DNA from: an uncultured Muribaculaceae bacterium
GTDB taxonomy: Bacteria > Bacteroidota > Bacteroidia > Bacteroidales > Muribaculaceae
Length of the DNA: 64,000 nt
Direction of reading: 5' to 3'
Assembly (NCBI GenBank): GCA_910578075.1
Contig: CAJTPK010000022.1
Coordinates: 5,158-69,157, forward strand
Made by a program: the position numbers and the translations under genes. Within the stretch, counting starts at the first letter, position 1, and each line of letters starts with the position of its first letter. The notes beneath the pieces are model-generated. The model ran no database searches and had not been told where the DNA came from. It saw only the letters and a program-made list of their open reading frames with translations. Positions 45,678-53,611 of the stretch are shown one piece after another.

Positions 45678-47468
45678 TTAACCTTTCTTCTCCTGTTTCT
45701 GCATCTGCTCTTTGAGAGCCTGGAGAGCGCCGAGGTCACCGAGTGTTGTCTTCTCGATAGCGGGAGCTGCTACAGATTCTGATGCGGGTTTGGAGGATTT
45801 GCGTGCTGCGGGTTTCTCGCGACGCTCAGGTTTGTTGGCATCTTCTGCAATGCGGCTGTGGCTGAGGATGATGCGCTTGCTGTCTTTGTTGAACTCGATT
45901 ACCTTGAAGTCGAGCTTCTCGTTGAGCTTAGCCTGTGTGCCATCCTCTTTCACGAGGTGCTTGGGAGTAGCGAAGCCCTCAACTCCGTGGGGGAGAGAGA
46001 TAACAGCGCCCTTGTCCATAACCTCAGTGATTGTACCCTCGTGGATTGAACCTACAGTGTATACTGTCTCGAATACATCCCAGGGATTCTCCTCGAGCTG
46101 CTTGTGACCGAGAGAGAGACGACGGTTATCTTTGTCGATCTCAAGAACCTGCACCTCGATGTCGTTGCCAACCTGTGTGAACTCAGAGGGGTGTTTGATT
46201 TTCTTTGTCCAAGAGAGGTCGGAGATGTGGATAAGACCGTCAACGCCTTCCTCGATTTCAACGAATACGCCGAAGTTGGTGAAGTTGCGCACTTTTGCAG
46301 TGTGACGGCTGCCGATAGCATATTTCTCCTCGATGTTCTCCCAAGGATCTTTCTTAAGCTGCTTGAGACCAAGGCTCATCTTGCGCTCGTCGCGGTCGAG
46401 AGTGAGGACAACAGCCTCGATTTCATCGCCCACTTTGAGGAAGTCCTGAGCGCTGCGGAGGTGCTGGCTCCAGCTCATCTCGCTTACGTGAACGAGACCC
46501 TCTACGCCCGGCTGAACCTCAACAAACGCACCGTAGTCTGCCATAACGACAACTTTACCGTGAACGTGATCGCCAACTTTGAGGTTGGGGTCGAGGTTAT
46601 CCCAAGGATGGGGCATGAGCTGCTTGAGACCGAGAGCGATGCGTTTCTTCTCATCGTCGAAGTCGATGATAACGACCTTGATGTCCTGGTCGAGCTCAAC
46701 AACCTCGCGGGGATCTGAAACGCGGCCCCAGCTGAGGTCAGTGATGTGAACGAGACCGTCAACACCGCCGAGGTCGACAAACACACCATAAGGAGTGATG
46801 TTCTTGACCTTGCCTTCGAGCACCTGGCCTTTCTCCAGCTTGGAGATGATTTCTTTCTTCTGCTGCTCGAGCTCTGCCTCGATGAGGGCTTTGTGGCTCA
46901 CAACAACATTCTTGTATTCCTGATTGATCTTGACAACCTTGAATTCCATTGTCTTGTCGACAAACACATCGTAGTCGCGGATAGGACGGACATCGATCTG
47001 TGAGCCGGGAAGGAATGCCTCGATGCCGAATACATCGACAATCATACCGCCCTTAGTGCGGCTCTTGACATAACCTTTGATGATTTCATCTTTCTCAAGA
47101 GCCTCGTTGACGCGATCCCAGCTGCGTGTCTGGCAAGCTTTCTTGTGGGAAAGACGGAGCTGACCGTTTTTGTCTTCAAGGGTCTCGATGTAGACTTCCA
47201 CCTCGTCACCAACCTTGAGGTCGGGATTGTAGCGGAATTCGCTTACGGGGATGATGGCGTCTGATTTCATGCCTATGTCCACGCGTACCTCACGCTTGGA
47301 GATTGCTTTCACGGTGCCGGTCACCACCTCGTTTTCTTTAGCTGTCTTAAGAGACTCGTCGTAGGTGTTTGTGAGTTCCTGACGGCTCTTCGAACCAGCT
47401 GTCTCGCCATTCTCATAGGCTTCCCAATCGAAGTCTTCGATGGCGGTCTGTACTTTTGTTTCAGCCAT
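45678..47468 (-). CDS. rpsA: 30S ribosomal protein S1
   Basis: The 596-residue protein has six S1 RNA-binding domains; repeated marks include ITPYGVFVDLGGVDGLVHIT, MADYGAFVEVQPGVEGLVHV and FTNFGVFVEIEEGVDGLIHI, spaced about 85 residues apart. S1 helps load mRNA onto the ribosome, which matters in Bacteroidota, where Shine-Dalgarno use is weak. The C-terminal tail (about 550-596) is basic and then Gln-rich. It has its own promoter and terminator. Confidence 0.97.
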   Translation of the reverse strand: MAETKVQTAIEDFDWEAYENGETAGSKSRQELTNTYDESLKTAKENEVVTGTVKAISKREVRVDIGMKSDAIIPVSEFRYNPDLKVGDEVEVYIETLEDKNGQLRLSHKKACQTRSWDRVNEALEKDEIIKGYVKSRTKGGMIVDVFGIEAFLPGSQIDVRPIRDYDVFVDKTMEFKVVKINQEYKNVVVSHKALIEAELEQQKKEIISKLEKGQVLEGKVKNITPYGVFVDLGGVDGLVHITDLSWGRVSDPREVVELDQDIKVVIIDFDDEKKRIALGLKQLMPHPWDNLDPNLKVGDHVHGKVVVMADYGAFVEVQPGVEGLVHVSEMSWSQHLRSAQDFLKVGDEIEAVVLTLDRDERKMSLGLKQLKKDPWENIEEKYAIGSRHTAKVRNFTNFGVFVEIEEGVDGLIHISDLSWTKKIKHPSEFTQVGNDIEVQVLEIDKDNRRLSLGHKQLEENPWDVFETVYTVGSIHEGTITEVMDKGAVISLPHGVEGFATPKHLVKEDGTQAKLNEKLDFKVIEFNKDSKRIILSHSRIAEDANKPERREKPAARKSSKPASESVAAPAIEKTTLGDLGALQALKEQMQKQEKKG

Positions 47469-47543
47469 TATAAATGAACTGTTGTTTCTAAATGGTTAAT
47501 AAATAAAAATTATCTCTGCTTATGCGCGTGCGCAAAAGCTCTG

Positions 47544-47574
47544 CAAAGTTAATATATTTTATTTAATTTTCAAA
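47544..47574 (-). promoter_or_regulatory. Promoter of rpsA
   Basis: Minus-strand TTTG (47574-47571), 19 bases, TAACTTTG (47551-47544): a full match. The -33 box overlaps the stop codon of the upstream membrane protein gene. The leader (about 70 bases) contains the palindrome TGCGCGTGCGCA. Confidence 0.8.
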
Positions 47575-48151
47575 GAGTTGTATTCTTTTTTGAAGTATTC
47601 TTTAGGATTATTGTCATGCCGAAGAACCCTTTCTGGAGAGTGAGCGGTATCGTAGAGCCGCTTCGGATACGGTTGTAGCGGGAGGCTGTGACCTGCATGT
47701 CTTTCCGTCGCCCGTCGGGTAGTTCCAGTCCTATATAATAGACTTTATAAGGCGCGCCCTGTTTGTATACGCGTCGTGACACTCTCTGACGGTGATGGCG
47801 GGTTTTGGTGTATTTGTGTTCTACAACTGCCTCTGTTTCCCATATTGTGGATTGCCTGGGAAAAGCACGGTTGATTCCGTATATGGCTGCAAGAAATATG
47901 CCGCAGAAGAATATGGTGTGGCAGATATAGTTGATTATGAATTTGGATGAATCCGTGAGTCTGATCCATATGCGCCACATGGTTGCCCCGGAGGCGAGGG
48001 CAAGGATAAGGGCGACAGCCGCGGGAATCCACCAGTCGACGAGGGTGTCGCGATGAAGCGCGGCCGCCATGGCATATAACACGATACATAGAAATATCAG
48101 GGTGCCACCAAGAATACTGCGCCATACATTTTTTGAAGAATATTTGCTCAT
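47570..48151 (-). CDS. Membrane protein of unknown function
   Basis: The 193-residue protein has three to four membrane segments in the first 105 residues (around 12-32, 38-57, 70-100) and a soluble, basic C-terminal domain (about 110-193) that is beta-rich, with KVYYIGLELPDGRRKDMQVT. The C-terminal part is reminiscent of DUF3592-like envelope domains, but I cannot assign it. It is divergent from the M48 protease gene, with promoters that face into each other's transcripts. Confidence 0.65.
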   Translation of the reverse strand: MSKYSSKNVWRSILGGTLIFLCIVLYAMAAALHRDTLVDWWIPAAVALILALASGATMWRIWIRLTDSSKFIINYICHTIFFCGIFLAAIYGINRAFPRQSTIWETEAVVEHKYTKTRHHRQRVSRRVYKQGAPYKVYYIGLELPDGRRKDMQVTASRYNRIRSGSTIPLTLQKGFFGMTIILKNTSKKNTTL

Positions 48152-48174
48152 TTTTTCATGATGTTTTAATTTTG
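48143..48174 (+). promoter_or_regulatory. Promoter of the M48 protease gene
   Basis: TTTG (48143-48146), 20 bases, TAATTTTG (48167-48174). The -33 box falls inside the first codons of the divergent membrane protein gene. Confidence 0.7.
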
Positions 48175-48195
48175 TGGTGAAATCGATTTTGTATT

Positions 48196-48228
48196 CAAAT
48201 TTAAACTTAAATTCAAATTTACACCAAA
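48196..48228 (-). promoter_or_regulatory. Promoter of the divergent membrane protein gene
   Basis: Minus-strand TTTG (48228-48225), 21 bases, TAAATTTG (48203-48196). A second TAAATTTG lies at 48221-48214. It is interlocked with the M48 promoter. Confidence 0.6.
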
Positions 48229-48239
48229 ATTTAATTTAA

Positions 48240-49037
48240 ATGAAAAAAACAGCAATTAAACTTTTGTTAGGGCTTGTTTGCCTGAGCTGTGCCGCTCCTG
48301 CGATGGCGCAGTTTAATCTGAAGAAAGCTGTCAGTGCCGGTGCGAAGGCTGTGCAGGCTGCCACTCTCACCGACGAGCAGATGGCTAAATATGTAAAGGA
48401 ATCGGTGGATTGGATGGATAAGCACAATCCGGTTCCGGCAGATGACAATCCTTATGTTGTAAGGCTCAAGAAACTTACCGAGGGGATAACTGATGCAGAT
48501 GGAATTCCATTGAACTTCAAGGTATATGATGTGATCGACGTGAATGCTTTCGCTTGTCCTGACGGCAGTGTGCGCGTTTTCTCATCGTTGATGGACATAA
48601 TGAGCGATGACGAGCTCCTTGGCATAATCGGCCATGAGATAGGTCATGTAATGAAGCATCATTCCAAGAATGCCTTCCGTCAGGAGTTGCTGACAGGTGC
48701 GGTTAAGGATGCTGTCGGTGCTGCAAGCAGCAAAGCGGCCGCATTGACGGATTCTCAGTTAGGAACACTCGGAGCGTCCCTGATAGGTGCGAAATATTCA
48801 CAGAAGCAGGAGAAAGAGGCAGATAATTGCGGCTACGATTTCCTTGTTTCCAAAGGTCGTAACCCTTGGGGAATGGTGATGGCGTTTGAGAAGTTCCAGA
48901 AGATGGAAGGCGAGGCAGGCTCGAAGATGAGCTACATGCAGAAGATGTTCTCATCGCATCCCGAGACTGAGGCGCGTATCAAGGCCATGACCAAGCGTTG
49001 TGAAAAAGACGGCTACACACGTCCCGCAGCAGAGTGA
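48240..49037 (+). CDS. M48 family metalloprotease, exported
   Basis: The 265-residue protein has a signal peptide (about 1-23, possibly a lipoprotein through LSCA) and a zinc protease core: HEIGHVMKHH supplies two His and the catalytic Glu, and EKEADNCGYDFLVSKG supplies the third ligand. It resembles BepA/LoiP-type periplasmic M48 proteases that act on misassembled envelope proteins, but lacks a TPR domain. It converges with the CHAT gene, leaving 14 bases. Confidence 0.9.
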   Translation: MKKTAIKLLLGLVCLSCAAPAMAQFNLKKAVSAGAKAVQAATLTDEQMAKYVKESVDWMDKHNPVPADDNPYVVRLKKLTEGITDADGIPLNFKVYDVIDVNAFACPDGSVRVFSSLMDIMSDDELLGIIGHEIGHVMKHHSKNAFRQELLTGAVKDAVGAASSKAAALTDSQLGTLGASLIGAKYSQKQEKEADNCGYDFLVSKGRNPWGMVMAFEKFQKMEGEAGSKMSYMQKMFSSHPETEARIKAMTKRCEKDGYTRPAAE

Positions 49038-49051
49038 TGCAGGATGATTGA

Positions 49052-52000
49052 TCAGTCGAGCATGATAAACGGCGCCCAGTAGAAGGGTGACGGATATTCA
49101 GTCCTTACGGCGGCCACGGCGTTGCGATAAGCGGCGTGGCGGTCGCCGCTCTTTATCCAATGCCGGTAGAACGCTGTCATGAATGTAGCCGTGGATCGGT
49201 CGTTGACGCTCCATAGACTCACGAGCAGCGACTTCACTCCGGCTTGTTTGAATCCTCGTGTCAAACCGTGTATTCCCTCGAAGTTGTAACCGCCTAATGC
49301 TGTCTCGCAAGCGGAGAGGACCACAAGGCGGGTGCTTTTCAGATTCAAGGATGCCACTTCGGAAGCTGTGAGGATACCGTCGTTATCTTCAGGAGGGGTC
49401 GCTTGTCCGGTCCATGTTGACTCAGCATCAGCCAGTGCGATTCCGGAACGTTGCATAGGGGAGCCGATAGCGTTCATAAATCGTTTCATAAACGGCACTT
49501 TCAGGGCATCTTCTTCAGATGAGAGGAAGAAACCGTGGGTGGCGAGATGCACCACATCGCGGCCGCCTGCGCATAATTCGCGAAATAACCTCTCGGAAGC
49601 ATCATCTCCTTTAAGTGTTTTAACCTCAATATCTCCAAGAGATTTGCTTATATCTTCTATTTCGGAAGCAGTGAATGGTAGGTGACGGAAATGCTCGCGG
49701 GCCACTCCCCGGTTGTCGTTGACCTGTTGCGGCATGCTCTCCGTGATGGAATAATCATCGTCAACGCTTCGTTCTCCTGTTTCTGACGGTATGATCTGGG
49801 ATTTAGCCTTTTGTGCCGGATTGAAAAACACATTTCCGACAAGAGCCGCAGTTTCGGGAAGGGTGTTGTCGGATGGAATGGTGAGCTGGGCAGTTGATGT
49901 AAGCTGATGCAGGTCGTATCTGTCGAGCAAATACTCCCCGTTGCCGGTGGAAATGGCGTTGAAAGCTATCGAATGCAGTATGCCGGGGGCATTGAAATAT
50001 ATTTTACGTGCGTTTCCGAGTTTGCTCTCCAATGGTTGCCATAGCATTGAATAAAGATCCACACCGTATTCCGGATTATATAATTTACGGGCAAGCGAAG
50101 CCGAGTTTTTTGATCTTAGGGAATTTAATGCATCTGACAGATCTTGCCATTTGCAAAGTTTCACGGCAGCCGGAGAGTCGCATCCCTTGGTAAGCACAAG
50201 CGCCATTACGTGGGAATGTGAGAATAGAAATTCAACGGCAGCCTCGTTTTCTGTAAGTTTGTCGCGGATCATCTGCCATGTTATATCCGGGTTTGCTGTG
50301 CTCCGGAGGTCTTTTGTAATATCCAGAAGTTGCTGCTCAAGGTAGTTGACCTTGAACGCCAGGTTATTCATCTTGTTATAATCCTCCTGCGTCTCCGCTT
50401 TGCCCCATCTGTCAGGGGTGATGTTGACGGTTTTTAGTATGGATCTGTAAAAGGATATGGAATCCGCAAGGTTCTTAACATCCTGATTCAGGCTTTCAGA
50501 CACCAACCGCTTTGTCTCCTGCTGCGAACGTAGCTGCATACCTGTGCGGTAAACCACCGCATCATATACTTCTCCGGCGAGCTTGATCGGGTTGCTTTCC
50601 AACGTCTCGGCAAGTGCCCAAGCCGGATCTCCGAAAGTGTTCAGCATCGTTTCCTGGTCAGCGGCAGACATAAGCTGGAACTTTCCGTCAAGCATGTCTC
50701 GGTTTGATGAGTAGATAACGCGTGCGGTTTCAGTTGCCTTGTCAATCTCATTACGTTCTATTGATTTATTGAAGCGGTATGTCAGGGTAGACATTTTGTC
50801 CCTGGCATCCATCATATCGGGATATTTCTCGATTATCTCAAATGCTTGTTCGCGATAAAGATCGGCTCTGTCTTTTTGTCCCGCCTCATCCATGAGATTG
50901 GCGAGATTGAAGAGACCGTTCTTGCAGTCGATGGGATGTGTGTATAGCTCCTGGCATTTCAGGAAATACTCCTCAGCTTTTTCGTAATCTTTCTCACAAA
51001 CCATATAGAATCCGGCCATGGACGCAAGAAGAGTTGTGTAGGAAGGATCTTTGCGATAATCCGGATTGAAATCAGGAAACTCCCGGAGCAGCTGACTCAT
51101 TCCCTCTTTCAGTTGTGGCTGCCATATTTTCAAGGGTTCCATAGCTTTTTCGATGTCAACATTATACTGCTTGAAATATTCGCTTTCGAAATAAGCGGCA
51201 GCATTCTTCATCTGACGGTCGATTTCTGAATATAAAGAGACTAAAGCCTGGCATATCGAGGGCATTAAAATAAACTGTGTCGTTTTTGATCCGGAGGATG
51301 AAGTCGATAGCCTGTCGGTACTTTTCATTGCTTCTCCAAGATAAAAGAAGGCAGAGTAAGAATCATTTCGGCGTAATGCACGGTAATATTGGTTAAGCAG
51401 ATAATTGATGTATGTAGCCGAAGGGAATGACCGTATCTGATTACTGATATTTTCTCTGTCTTGTGCTATCAGCAGCGATGCCGCAGGGCGATTGTTGGTT
51501 GCCTCATACAGCTCAGAGAGATTTCCGGAAATATCGTAATATTCATCATCCATCGCGGAATTGGTCTGATAATTATGAGCTTCCATACTCTTCTCCAGCA
51601 TCGCGACAGCATCTTCCGGCAATCCTGTATGCCGGTAATATTCTGACATCTCAATCAACAGTCTCGGAGGCACAGACTCTATGGCTGCAGTGTCGGCGAA
51701 TACTCTGCATTGCGCGATGAGGCGCGAAGCCTCATTGTCGGAAGGGTCTGCGTACACCCTGCATAATGCATCACGGATTGCGTAAGGCACTGTCGTATCA
51801 TTGACAACGCCCCCGTGTAGTTCACCATATACACGGCTCGCTTCTTTATAGCGGAGTGAATTCCATAGATAATCGGCTTTAGTATCTTTCAGTTTTTGCA
51901 ATACGAGTCGCGATGCGTTGAACTTCTTGTTTTGCACATCGCTGATTAGAAAATCAATATCTTTAAGTTCTGAGATGTCGCTTCCTGTGGCGGTAAGGTT

Positions 52001-53515
52001 GAAAATATCCCTCCTTGCCATAAAATATTGTGGAGATCTTTCACCGAAAACCGCTTTGTTATCTTCTGCCAAAGCCTTGACTACTTCAAGAGCGGAATCA
52101 AGGTCAAATGCAATAACCCGATAAAAATTACACAATTGCTCACCGAGTTTTATAGATGCGGCAGTGCCGTTATGATCTCGAATATAAATATCTTTAAGAC
52201 CTTGCATAAGTCCTGCAGTCTCTTTGGGATCTATATGATTGAGTTCCCCGTATGGAAATATTTTCCACGCGGCTGCTTCCAAAGGAGATTCTGATATCAA
52301 GTCACATGCCTCCTCGAATTTGCGGAGTGCAGGATGATAGTCGGGATCGGATGCTAAGCGCATCGTGGTCATCAATGCCAATGAATTGAGATAATAAGGA
52401 CTCCGATCGCCATATGACAGGCGAAAGATGCCGGATATTTCGTCAGCCTCACTGGAAATGTTCGGATTGCCATAGAGAATATAATCAGCCATAGCCTTGA
52501 GCATGCGGGCGTGCTTTGGCTCGGGGGACCTCAATGGGTAATACATGCCCATGATGTCATATATATTTTTAGCGACATCTCCAAGCTCCGCATCGGCTGT
52601 GGTATTATATAATCTGAATTGTGTCAGTTGGAATGCGATGGCAACTGTCGAGGGATGATAATCACCGAAAATTTTTTTTGACATCTCCTGAGCCATTTCA
52701 AGATAGAAACCGGTATTGCAGAGGTAGTCGCGGTAAGTTCCGATGTATTCATATAGGGTGCCGTTGTTGAAAGGATTGAATCCGTCGGGAAACATCATGC
52801 GGACTTTTGTATCTTCCTGCGGCAAAGATTTTATAGAAGCTAATGCGCAGTAAAGTTCGATGCGCTCGGGTACAGTGTCAGAGGAATTGACAGGGTATAG
52901 ATCAAGAACCGCTTTCTCTAACTCCCACATTTCCGGATAGTGGAGTTGGGAATCGCAATTCTCAAGCACGCTTCGATGGTCAAATTTACCTAATCGTAGC
53001 GAAAGCAGAAGAGCTGTCTCTTTGGGAGTGGCATTTCCTGAACAGATTTTCTGCTGTCGGGATATCGCTGAGTCGAAAAGAGACATGACATCCGTGACCA
53101 ACGCCTCGTTTTTCAACCATTCCGAATATATCTTACGTGCGGCATAGCATCCCGGATGTTTTGAATCCAGATAATCCGACATCCCTTTCAATGCTCTGCG
53201 TTTACGGTGGAAAAGGGTATCACAGTCGAGAGTCGCGCTCCAATTGAGGTAGTCCAATACTTCCGGAACTTTCCGGGCTGTTGCCGAAATGATACGCTCC
53301 GCTTCCGGTTCCTGTAAGCGAAGATCGATAATCTGGAGGGCATTGAGCATCAGCTCCTCTTCTGACAAGGATTCGGGAGTAGGGGTGTTGGCTGTCATCC
53401 ATTCACGATGGGAACGGATGGCCTCAAACGGAGATGTTATTTCGGCAGAGGCAAAGATAAAAACTGAAGCGAAAAGAGATGTGAATATAATAAATCGTCG
53501 GATGTCAGTACACAT
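49052..53515 (-). CDS. Secreted TPR-CHAT protein (caspase-like peptidase fold)
   Basis: The 1,487-residue protein has a signal peptide (about 1-24), about 900 residues of helical repeats of TPR type (e.g. GMSQLLREFPDFNPDYRKDP, EEYFLKCQELYTHPIDCKNG), and a C-terminal CHAT domain (from about 1130). The caspase-like dyad can be placed: His1327 in HLATHGFFLS and Cys1403 in VLSACETALGGYN, and the pocket-lining SLWSVNDRST follows. CHAT proteases act in gasdermin and Craspase defence systems, but this one carries a signal peptide and is probably periplasmic or surface-located. ATG 53515 is preferred; ATG 53530 directly abuts a terminator T-run. No gasdermin-like or CRISPR genes are nearby. Confidence 0.85.
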   Translation of the reverse strand: MCTDIRRFIIFTSLFASVFIFASAEITSPFEAIRSHREWMTANTPTPESLSEEELMLNALQIIDLRLQEPEAERIISATARKVPEVLDYLNWSATLDCDTLFHRKRRALKGMSDYLDSKHPGCYAARKIYSEWLKNEALVTDVMSLFDSAISRQQKICSGNATPKETALLLSLRLGKFDHRSVLENCDSQLHYPEMWELEKAVLDLYPVNSSDTVPERIELYCALASIKSLPQEDTKVRMMFPDGFNPFNNGTLYEYIGTYRDYLCNTGFYLEMAQEMSKKIFGDYHPSTVAIAFQLTQFRLYNTTADAELGDVAKNIYDIMGMYYPLRSPEPKHARMLKAMADYILYGNPNISSEADEISGIFRLSYGDRSPYYLNSLALMTTMRLASDPDYHPALRKFEEACDLISESPLEAAAWKIFPYGELNHIDPKETAGLMQGLKDIYIRDHNGTAASIKLGEQLCNFYRVIAFDLDSALEVVKALAEDNKAVFGERSPQYFMARRDIFNLTATGSDISELKDIDFLISDVQNKKFNASRLVLQKLKDTKADYLWNSLRYKEASRVYGELHGGVVNDTTVPYAIRDALCRVYADPSDNEASRLIAQCRVFADTAAIESVPPRLLIEMSEYYRHTGLPEDAVAMLEKSMEAHNYQTNSAMDDEYYDISGNLSELYEATNNRPAASLLIAQDRENISNQIRSFPSATYINYLLNQYYRALRRNDSYSAFFYLGEAMKSTDRLSTSSSGSKTTQFILMPSICQALVSLYSEIDRQMKNAAAYFESEYFKQYNVDIEKAMEPLKIWQPQLKEGMSQLLREFPDFNPDYRKDPSYTTLLASMAGFYMVCEKDYEKAEEYFLKCQELYTHPIDCKNGLFNLANLMDEAGQKDRADLYREQAFEIIEKYPDMMDARDKMSTLTYRFNKSIERNEIDKATETARVIYSSNRDMLDGKFQLMSAADQETMLNTFGDPAWALAETLESNPIKLAGEVYDAVVYRTGMQLRSQQETKRLVSESLNQDVKNLADSISFYRSILKTVNITPDRWGKAETQEDYNKMNNLAFKVNYLEQQLLDITKDLRSTANPDITWQMIRDKLTENEAAVEFLFSHSHVMALVLTKGCDSPAAVKLCKWQDLSDALNSLRSKNSASLARKLYNPEYGVDLYSMLWQPLESKLGNARKIYFNAPGILHSIAFNAISTGNGEYLLDRYDLHQLTSTAQLTIPSDNTLPETAALVGNVFFNPAQKAKSQIIPSETGERSVDDDYSITESMPQQVNDNRGVAREHFRHLPFTASEIEDISKSLGDIEVKTLKGDDASERLFRELCAGGRDVVHLATHGFFLSSEEDALKVPFMKRFMNAIGSPMQRSGIALADAESTWTGQATPPEDNDGILTASEVASLNLKSTRLVVLSACETALGGYNFEGIHGLTRGFKQAGVKSLLVSLWSVNDRSTATFMTAFYRHWIKSGDRHAAYRNAVAAVRTEYPSPFYWAPFIMLD

Positions 53516-53530
53516 ATGAGTCCTTTCCAT

Positions 53531-53562
53531 AAAAAAGAGCCCGGAAATATTGCCGGACTCTT
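53531..53562 (-). terminator. Terminator between GH43-GH16 and CHAT genes
   Basis: AAGAGCCCGG (53535-53544) pairs with CCGGACTCTT (53553-53562), with one G-U. On the minus strand the stem is followed by TTTTTT, which touches the ATG at 53530. It ends the GH43-GH16 transcript or acts as an attenuator for CHAT. Confidence 0.8.
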
Positions 53563-53611
53563 AGATAACGTGAAATTATTATGATTCAGTGTGGTAAGTG
53601 GAGGTGTGCTA

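Noticed and set aside
46104..46718. A 204-codon plus-strand open frame
   Set aside because: Antisense to the S1 domains of rpsA; the repeated domains make long shadow frames.
49052..53515. CHAT gene as part of a CRISPR-linked or gasdermin defence system
   Set aside because: No gasdermin, Cas or effector genes are nearby and the protein has a signal peptide.
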